Shown here: one piece after another, positions 56,111 to 64,000 of the stretch | Numbering within the stretch: the stretch's first letter is position 1 | Layout of the letters: each line of letters starts with the position of its first letter | NCBI RefSeq assembly: GCF_018687715.1 | Contig: NC_056752.1 | Span: 44,476,501-44,540,500, forward strand | Reading direction: 5' to 3' | DNA length: 64,000 nucleotides | Source of the DNA: Carya illinoinensis | Taxonomy: Eukaryota; Streptophyta; Magnoliopsida; Fagales; Juglandaceae | Notes under the pieces: model-generated | Told to the model about the DNA's origin: nothing | The model's database searches: none | Seen by the model: only the letters and a program-made list of their open reading frames with translations | Position numbers and translations under genes: made by a program

Positions 56111-56993
56111 TATTAAAAAAATGTAAAAATAATTATATGTAGCATAGAATACGTACATCGCACAGAAAGAAGGTCACCGTGAGCCTGCTATGGTGGTGCA
56201 AAAGCAGTCAGCGGAGTTTGCTAAAAGCAGTCAGCGGAGTTTGCTGTATGTGCGGAGTTTGCTGTATGTGGATTGCTCTATTTTTTTATTTTGAAAAGCA
56301 GAGGCTCACCGTGTGACTGCAGGTGACATGGTGGCTTTCTTACACGGTGGTTACAGGGCTGGGGTACGGTGGCTGGCCAGAGGTTGTGGGTTGGTTGTAG
56401 TGGCTAACAATGGAGTGGTAGATGCTCTGTTTTGGGGAGCAAAAACAGAGGTCCCTTTTCAGTGATGGCCAGCAGTGGCTCCACGTATGTTCACGGCTGG
56501 GCTACGGCGGCTTATGGTTTCACATGGGGTTGGGCAATGGCCAGTGGCTTCCGTCGTGCAGGGGCAAAACTCGCACAGGGTGGCTTCCGTTCGCTGAGCG
56601 CACACGGGCGTGGATTTTTTGTGATGGTGAGGTCGTGCAACTAGGCTACAGGCGAGGTCTAACGCCGTGGGTGTGGAGGTTCAGAGACAGGGACGGTGAC
56701 TGCATGGAGGTTGTGGAGGGTGGAGACTGCCATAGAAGGTTTGCGGTAGCTATAAGCCTGGTAAACTCTCACATGCAGGTACGTATGTATATATTTATAG
56801 ACGATGGAAAAAACCCCACAAAAAGAAAAGTGTATGAAGAGGGAAATGGACGCGGAAGGCACCGCTAGAGATGATGGAAGAAATAACCTAAAGTATATTG
56901 AAAAAATATACTAACTGCTTGCCGAAAAGATAAAGGAAAGAAAAGATACGTGCATCAAGCATGCTGTGGAATACGGACTTGACGAAGAATTTT
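56111..56993 (+). other. Hairpin loop region between the DUF247 arms
   Basis: 883 bp. AAAAGCAGTCAGCGGAGTTT is repeated in tandem near 56199-56245, with further GCGGAGTTTGCTGTATGTG copies to about 56270. The stretch at 56330-56760 is G-rich (GGTGG/TGGCT words) and gives a 148-codon chance-looking open frame (56422-56868) without a recognised domain. No splice pattern assigned. Confidence 0.55.
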
Positions 56994-57001
56994 CATAACC
57001 A

Positions 57002-57175
57002 TTATGCCTTTTCATTTATCTCCCGAAATCTCTTGGGAACCCTGTAGATGCAGCACTCCAGCCAAAGAGGAGGCTCCAGAGCAAGTGGTATGTCGATTAA
57101 CAGCTCTTTGCATTCATCGAGTTCTTTTCCAATGGGATCAGAATCTGTAGCAGCGGGGCCGGCCATCTTTGCCAT
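57002..57175 (-). pseudogene. DUF247 (UPF0481) N-terminal fragment, right arm
   Basis: The same 57-codon frame as the left arm on the opposite strand, with four changes visible: E to G in DPIGKEL, L to P in LALEPPLW, P to L in LWLECC, and L to F in KRFREINEKA. It ends at the same TAA. The identical end point shows the duplication copied an already truncated fragment. Confidence 0.82.
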
Positions 57176-57834
57176 CCCTCGAGTTCCTTTTCTTGTTCAT
57201 CTCAAGGGGGAAATAACTTCTGTTTAATCTGAAGGCAAGGGACTGCTTTTCAATGAACGCCTATTGAAGACAACACGCACCGTTTCATTAATGTCCACGT
57301 GGGACCCGTGTACGCGCCGTGTCCCCAACGGCGGTGCAACCAGCATTTCTCTATTAATTATTAGCATGCATCACTATTGTTGTGGTTTTTGCATGTACTG
57401 ATGAAGTGAGATTGGAGCGATCCAACTTTCGGAAATCCTCCCTTTTTTTTACTTCACTCGAGCTCCAAAAGAAAGAGGATCAAGTCAAGGTACTGTGATC
57501 GATCGGACTTCATCATATCAGCATTATTTAGATAATTACTCTTACTACATATAATGTATTCATGATTTCGACGAGCAAATTGTGATCTTGTGCTTTCCAA
57601 AATTTTCGGGTAACTCAATTTATATATATGTTTTGGTCCAACTCAGTTTTATATATCTTTTGACAGTATATATCTAGCTTGGCGCGCGTATGTTCTTGAC
57701 GGCCCAATATTTTCAACCCTGACAAACACTGATCGACATTTTCCACTCGAACACTGTTTAATAAGGAGAAATTCCTGATGAAGACACATTAACTTAGGTA
57801 ACCTGGCAATGAACATGATTTTTTAAGAAAAGTA

Positions 57835-57975
57835 CTGTTATACGACGAAATGATTATCTCACAAAGTTAAACTCATAAATTGATATGACTTCGTATGATA
57901 AGTTAGATCTATTTTACAATAAAAATAGTTTATAATTTAATCGTATCACATCAAGGTTAAATCATTTCTCTTTTT
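57835..57975. mobile_element. MITE family C, copy 2
   Basis: Shares AAATTGATATGACTTCGTAT, GTTAGATCTATTTTACAATA and CGTATCACATCAAGG-type right half with the copy at 26681-26835. Ends are inverted around TACGACGAAATGATT / AAATCATTTC. Confidence 0.6.
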
Positions 57976-58689
57976 GTTTGAAATTTTAAACAAATTATTC
58001 TTTTCCCTGACCTGAAAAACTAAAATAACTCAAGTACTGCGCGCTCCAAAATCTACACTAAAATTAAAGGTACGTATGAATTCTGTACGTTAATGCACAG
58101 ACAGTTGCCTTAACAATTCGTATATCGCTTTGACAAAATTATATATACGTTAACATATATACCAACAGCAATTAAGACAAACAGTGACAAAATTGTTGAA
58201 ACCCATGCTGATGGCAATCACAATGTTAGTCGAACTTTAGAAGCTGCAGCGGCCTGATTGTCATGTGGCGCTGACAATATTAATGTCCCAAGGGCTGTAT
58301 GTAGTTTCCCAAGTACAATTAATTATATTAATCTCCCTCCACTACTGCTGGAATTTCGACCATTAAAACCGCCCTTAGATCACAACTTTCAAAACCAGAA
58401 AAGGAAGAGAATCTATAAAGTCATGAAAGCCATGGCCACAGCTTGTAATTCGTCTTTAATACAAGCCAATTAGCTTTTGATCCATTAAAGATATATAGCT
58501 AGCCTAGTGTCGTTGACTTGTACTTTGTAAAGGTGTTGCAGTTGCACTCTCCAAGCCAGTTCTTGGGGGAAGAGATTATAAGTATCTGAATGCAATATTA
58601 ATGGGCATTAAATTAGTGCCATACAATTACTTAATCATTATATTACAGACCAAGTACTACATATACATGTGATGATCTGTTGATAATAA

Positions 58690-59700
58690 GTTTCTCATTG
58701 TGACATCAGCAGGCCCAATTTTCCATCGAATTATTGAGACAATATTTCCGTATAAATGCATATGGATGTTTAATTGCTTTTCTTTTTGAAAGTACTACAC
58801 GCAGCATGGATTGCTCTGTCACAAGTTGGGAAATCATTATTCATCTGAACATAATTCACTACCATATCTAAAGAATTGTAGGAATGTCGTTGGGAGTCAA
58901 CTTTGTTCCTTCTTTTACAAGTTTGCTCTCATATATTGATCTAAAAGGATCGAGTTCATATTTTTTTTCGAAGTGGTTGATGTTCTTTTTGTTTTCTTTC
59001 TTGTTTCGCTTAATTACTCGGTTTGGTGCTGGTGTCCCTATCAACATCTTTGCATAGTTGCGTCCACAAAACACGTTGGTGGTCTTGGCTATTCCTTGCT
59101 AACCAACACATCATGCATGCATTTCAATGCTCCCCACTCGAACGATATTGAGTCTTCCATTAATTTCTATATATTCCCATTTCTGGGCCTCTTAAAACCC
59201 TGATTCGCTCCAACTTACAAACATCACGACTTTCTTGATTATTTGCAGATGATATCACAAGATGTGACCTTTAGTCTTTCCTACCATCGACAAAACTGAG
59301 AGGACCAACCTCACTTCGTCATGCATTTTACTGTATATTAATGTGATAAACCAAAAAGGTTTGGCTCTGGAAAAAGGCCGGGGATTTTGATACTGGTTTC
59401 AAACTTCTACAGGTGAGCGTGAGGTCTCTACATCATTCTAGGGTCTAGCTAGCTTGCCAAGTTTGACACGTAAAACCCCCCCATACATCATGAAGGCAAT
59501 GACAATTATATTGTGTAAAAAAATAGCAATAAAAGAAATGCAAATTCTGAAGGGTCACAATCGATATATAGGCCAATATGGATTATATACGGTGGGATTC
59601 AATGTGTCTCCGCAATACTGGGACAAGTTGACTGAAGAGTGCTGGATGACGTTGCAGCTAGCTCTCAAGTAGTACTCATGCCTGCATGCATTGCATATAT
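58690..59700. repeat. Diverged duplicate, copy 1 (partner at about 62890-63900)
   Basis: Shared words in the same order as copy 2: GTGACATCAGC (58698), CATGGATTGCT, CATTTCAA...CCCACTC, TTTCTATATATT, and TCTCCG..A..CTGGGACAAGTTGACTGAAG (about 59607). Offsets between copies are 4.14-4.21 kb. What the unit was is not known; short open pieces (WDKLTEECWM) may be remnants of a gene. Confidence 0.6.
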
Positions 59701-61166
59701 GATATTGCTCGAGACTTCATTTCGGGCAGTAATGGTGTAAGCCAAATCTTATCATATCAAACAGTACTGCAACTAGATGGCCTCTATGGACCTATACGAC
59801 ACAAAAAGGATATTATATATATAATAGCATCCGGTTATAAAGTAGAATCTTCTTCATGTTTCATCTTTTGCGTACTTATATATTCAACAAGAGATGCTTA
59901 TCAATTATTGTGAAAAGAAGATTTTCCTCCTTTGCGGGATACCATAAAAAGACAATTTCATGATCAGGTTAAACCCACGTGAAATATTCCGAGTTAGATC
60001 ATTTTTTGTCCTTTTGTCAATTGGTAAATTGATGGGAATTTTAACAAGCTAGGCCATGGGGCTTTTGTGCTTCTTGTGCTCACAAAACCTTCATTATAAA
60101 GGGATGGTTAATTAATGGTACTATTCATGATTTGTTGTGCTCATATTATCAAATTAAGCATAGGCGCCAATACGACTTAAATTTTGAACGACACATGGCA
60201 TGTGCGTTGTAAATATCTTGATTCCTTTAAAAATGACTTATTATCCCAAAAGCTGATATTTAAACTAATCACGTAATTAATCATTATTCTAACCTTATCA
60301 GAGCAGACAAATAGGATATATTTCTAAGGCACGAATTCAATAAAATGCGTTTGGGTCTTTGGGAATCATAATCTGCGAGCAGCTTGATGACTAGGGAATG
60401 AGGGGCCAAATTAACATTAATCCATCGATATATGATTATTGATTTGAGTTGTATATATATGTGTGTATGTGTGTGAATAATGATAATAACATCTTGGCAG
60501 CTAGCTTTATCGCAGATGGGCTTGCATTAATCACTTAAACTGGCCCAGGTAAACTCGCTAGATCCACGTACAACTTGGACTAGTTGTTGGATAATATTGT
60601 AGGTAGTTGTGCTGATCAATTATCAGCCTCTCGACTACAAAATATTCGTACCCATATGATCATTTGTTCTCAATATATACGATCTACTTCCATTGACCGC
60701 GCGAAGACGAACAATATTAACCTTTAAGTTTAAAGTGGAACAAACCACTGTTCCATGCATTTTGTCTCTGGCGGCCTTCGTGCACTAATTAATTTATAAT
60801 GAATTAAGATGCATCACATCTCGATCGCCTACTTCAACATGCATAAACTTTTTTTTTTTTTTTTTTTTTTGTCGTTGACTACATCGACTAACTACATGAT
60901 GGTCAGATTGAAACTAGCTAGCTCTAGTTTTTGGACCCATGGATGTTTAACAACGTCCTTATAATGGATGGACTCTCTACTAGCACTATTAATTGCAATC
61001 CACGATCCAGCCATTTATTGGAACACCAACGGTTGGCCAATGAATATTAATACTATATATATATATATATATATTATATGTGCCTCATAAAATGAAAGTC
61101 ATGACTAGCCAATTACTCGAATCTCTAGTTCATATACATATCATAGCACAAATGATCACTAATAAT

Positions 61167-61306
61167 CACTACAAGAAAATTAGACAGCTATTGTCATTTA
61201 TTTTCTGTAAAAGTGATCATTTCCTATTAAAACAGACTAATTTTAGTAGGATATAGTCATTTTCATGATAAATAAGTGGTAATAACTGCCCAATTTTCTT
61301 GTAGTG
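61167..61306. mobile_element. CACTA-type MITE with 3-bp target duplication
   Basis: Terminal inverted repeats CACTACAAGAAAATT and AATTTTCTTGTAGTG are perfect. The flanking 3-bp repeat AAT (61164-61166 and 61307-61309) is as expected for CACTA (En/Spm) elements. 140 bp, non-coding. Confidence 0.93.
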
Positions 61307-62569
61307 AATAGAAAATGCCACTTTAGAACATTCTTAATTATGAAGATAAGAAGATATTAAGATGGAATCGAGAGGGATAATTTTCAGCCCAAATCAGCGA
61401 TCGAGACGACCCATATCTTCCTTCTGCAGTGGTACTTGATCCGAGATATATAAATATGTATATTCCTGCATGCATCTTGTTTTTTGACCAATCGAATTAA
61501 CGCGCGTGTTTAAAATCGTTAAAGGGGTTTAGATCATGGTCTTCTGTTGTCATGCATGTAGAGAAGAAATTGCATTATATATGTTAATTGCTTCGCTAGC
61601 TCTACGTACAATTGTTTCATTTCCACGTGGACATGCATGATCATGTAAATGATGATATCTCTGCGCGCGCGCAGCCATCCACTGTTACATCCAGTATCTA
61701 ATTACTCTTCTTTTATGTGCAGTTGGATTTTTCCAGGTGTTCTGGAATTCACTGGTAGATCAGTTTATATATATATATATATATATGCACATTATTCTGC
61801 TATTGGCCGAGTAATCTGCATGTATAATTTAGTGATGATAAACTTATAATTTGTGTTCTCAATATTTTACCATGCCTGCAAAGTACAAGAAATTAAGAAG
61901 GTATGTTACATATATGGTAACATGAAGTTAATTATTTGTAGGGCTAGATGAATACAATATTGATCTGTCTGGCTCTGACCGCCAGCCTTTACGAAATTAG
62001 CGCCAAGATCTGTCCCTCCATGGAATATTTAATGATACAGGTTGTTTCGGATGCATTTAATTAGTAGTGCTCGTGCGTTTATCCTAATCTCACTAATTTT
62101 ACTAATCTCACTAATTACTAGGATATCATGGTACCTGAATACCAATAAAATAAAGCTACTACTTTAGAGATCACCCATTAGATCAACTTAATGATAGTTT
62201 ATCAAAATTAATTAGTGCCCCGCAGATGCGCGCTGAATATCACGTCATGATCACTTACGTATGAATCATGTCAACATTTTCGATTGTTGAGTCTCATAAA
62301 CAAACACGAGGTTACAATGCAAGCCACTTGCTCATCTGACTCATTGTCCAGGCATATTTTTAATCCCCCAAATAAAGGAAGAAAGAATAAAATCCATGAT
62401 TCAAGATCAAAAGGGCAGGCCAGTTGTTTGATACCAAGTCATGTAAAGATGCATCATGCATTTAATTACTTATTTCAAAACTATGCATTTCATATCATGT
62501 ACTCCAATATAATATGATCCCGGTTGACTTTTGACATGGATTAGTAACGCGTACACCTTTTTCTGGAGA

Positions 62570-62777
62570 AGGTTAGGTTAATTTAGCCATTGAGAATTTT
62601 GAATTTTAAGATGAAATATTAAAATATTATATTTTAATATTATTATTGTTTTAAGATTTGAAAAAATTAAGAAAAAGTTGAATTATTTATTATATTTTAT
62701 ATGAAAATTTGAAAAAATTGTAATGATGAGAATATAATTTTGAGTTTAAATTAAATGAGAATTTTGTATTGCCAAAC
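62570..62777. mobile_element. MITE family A, copy 5
   Basis: Family words GAATTATTTATTATATTTTA and TTGTAATGATGAGAAT. Right end TTTGTATTGCCAAAC. The left end near CATTGAGAATTTTGAATTTT is decayed. Confidence 0.6.
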
Positions 62778-62889
62778 CGAAGATCTCATTTGTCATATAC
62801 ACTCATTTATTGGGTGCTTACACTGTGTAAGTCTGTAAGGGTATCACACACATCAATGATAACATTGTTACTGAAGAACGATTGGTTAG

Positions 62890-63900
62890 GGCATAATATC
62901 CTGGTGACATCAGCCCGAGTTTGCACCAAATTATTGGTTGAACTCTCGAAATCATGGGCTGATGTAAAAGGTTTTGCGTTTTTTATTTTATTTTATTCAG
63001 TTTTTTAATGAACCTGAACGTGAGGACATGGATTGCTTTGTAGGAGTTGGCCGGGTTAGGTCTTGAAGCGTTACTCACCAAAGGAATGGGCCAAAGAACT
63101 GTATATGATACCCATTAATATTTTTTCCCTAGCTCTCATTTGCTTTCTTGTTTTAGTGGTGCTCATGTCTTTTTCAATGTTTTATGTATCTGGCCTCCAC
63201 TAAAATACCTTCAGTGGTTTTGGCTCTTTTCCCTGATTAATCATAGCACATTAATGCACTTCAAAGTTTCCCACTCAAGTTGAGGCCTCTATCAGTTTCT
63301 ATATATTGTAAACACACGATCAAAGTTCTTCTCAATGTGGATGATTGCATCAGCAGTAAGCAGCAACACATAGTCCTCCATTCCTTCCTATGTACCATCC
63401 TCATGTAGCTTTTCCCCCCTTTCTCAAAACTGATAAGCAGCAGTTTCCCACAATATACAAAGCTTTTGCATTGATAATTATTGTAACTTTGGGACCCAAT
63501 TAGACATGCCATGCATATATAAATAACTCCCACCCAACCCTTAGCCACTCAGCTAAATCTCCAGTAATTATATATATAACAGGCACATATAATAATTAAC
63601 GTACATGGATGCTAGTTAGTTGATCTCATGAGGGTTAATGTTGTCACCCAAAATATTGAGAAACATATCCTTATTATAATTCACGATTAATGCATGCACT
63701 CTGATCGAACAAAGGAAAAACATATATAGCAAGTAATAGTGAATGAAAATTTTCCATCTGTCATCATGGCTTGAGTACATGGGTTTTTGTTTTATTTTAC
63801 ATGTGATCTCCGTGATGCTTGGACAAGTTGATTGAAGAAAGAAAGGAGGCCAGCTATTATTATTTAGATGCCAAAGGTGAATATAAATATGGTGGTGGAA
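62890..63900. repeat. Diverged duplicate, copy 2 (partner at about 58690-59700)
   Basis: Matching words in order: GTGACATCAGC (62903), CATGGATTGCT (63029), CTTTCTTGTTT, CACTTCAAAGTTTCCCACTC, TTTCTATATATT, and TCTCCGTGATGCTTGGACAA followed by GTTGATTGAAG (about 63808). The similarity is scattered over about 1 kb with diverged stretches between. Confidence 0.6.
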
Positions 63901-64000
63901 TATCAGATCAGTCATGAATCAATTGAAAAAGAAAGATATGGCCACTACTCATATATATCAATAGTTTTATATATCATGCCATTCTTCTGGTTCTTGTTTT

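Larger units (their letters stand above)
55741..57360. repeat. Long inverted repeat (about 370-bp arms) of a DUF247 gene start
   Basis: The left arm 55741-56110 and right arm 56994-57360 are reverse complements at roughly 96%: about a dozen differences, including a 4-nt gap near GGCGTTCGTTCGTCG. They are separated by 883 bp. Each arm holds the same upstream sequence (CCCACGTGGACATTAATGAA) and the same truncated DUF247 frame. A transcript through both arms would form a near-perfect stem of about 370 bp. Confidence 0.93.
57361..61166. other. Intergenic DNA without recognised gene
   Basis: Contains MITE family C copy 2 (57835-57975) and the first copy of a diverged 1-kb repeat (about 58690-59700). 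A T-run is at 60850-60870 and (TA)n tracts are near 61053. Short open frames show no domain. Confidence 0.5.
61307..64000. other. Intergenic DNA without recognised gene
   Basis: Holds a (TA)n tract near 61767-61786, a CGCGCG stretch near 61663, MITE family A copy 5 (62570-62777) and copy 2 of the diverged repeat (62890-63900). Near 63823-63915 an open stretch reads LDKLIEERKEASYYYLDAKG and ends in a stop; its start is not defined and it is not called a gene. Confidence 0.45.

Noticed and set aside
56422..56868. 148-codon open frame in the hairpin loop
   Set aside because: G-rich, Trp/Gly/Arg-heavy composition from a biased base mix, overlapping frames also open, no domain recognised.
59454..59672. 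72-codon open frame ending WMTLQLALK
   Set aside because: No family recognised; kept only as part of the diverged duplicate.

Overview
The window looks like nuclear DNA of a woody dicot. The genes have introns and typical plant products, and the intergenic DNA is AT-rich and packed with plant transposons. Several MITE families (for example a roughly 190-bp element with ends like GTTTGGATAGTGAG) resemble elements I associate with Fagales (walnut/hickory/oak group). That placement is recollection, not a search result. No bacterial, organellar, CRISPR or viral features were seen.

Layout: (1) 0.2-3.4 kb, 3' exons of a U2AF large-subunit-like splicing factor on +, with a TRIM retroelement in an intron. 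(2) 4.7-7.5 kb, MITEs and a 636-bp solo LTR. (3) 7.66-13.1 kb, a complete NPGR2-type TPR calmodulin-binding gene on -. (4) 13-24 kb, AT-rich intergenic DNA with MITEs, a LINE remnant, a GC-ended hAT element and tandem duplications. (5) 24.65-25.07 kb, a small intronless plant gene. (6) 27.1-38.5 kb, one old Copia element split by two very long solo LTRs (3.4 and 2.9 kb), each with a perfect 5-bp target duplication. (7) 38.6-41.9 kb, a complete 7-exon PMP22 peroxisomal membrane protein gene on -, whose stop codon lies 97 bp from that Copia. (8) 43.4-55.3 kb, a two-exon PLAC8-type gene on - whose roughly 67-nt intron has received a LINE, itself carrying a short retroposon and a young, nearly intact Copia. 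(9) 55.7-57.4 kb, a roughly 370-bp inverted duplication of the start of a DUF247 (UPF0481) gene, predicted to give a long hairpin transcript. (10) 57.4-64 kb, intergenic DNA with a CACTA MITE and a diverged roughly 1-kb sequence present twice 4.2 kb apart.

The four host genes have unrelated housekeeping or signalling roles: splicing, calmodulin-linked TPR scaffold, peroxisomal membrane, and a small Cys-rich membrane protein. They do not form a pathway. The main story is how transposons have been inserted in, beside and inside one another around these genes. The candidate new system is the DUF247 hairpin locus, which could feed small-RNA silencing of DUF247 relatives.
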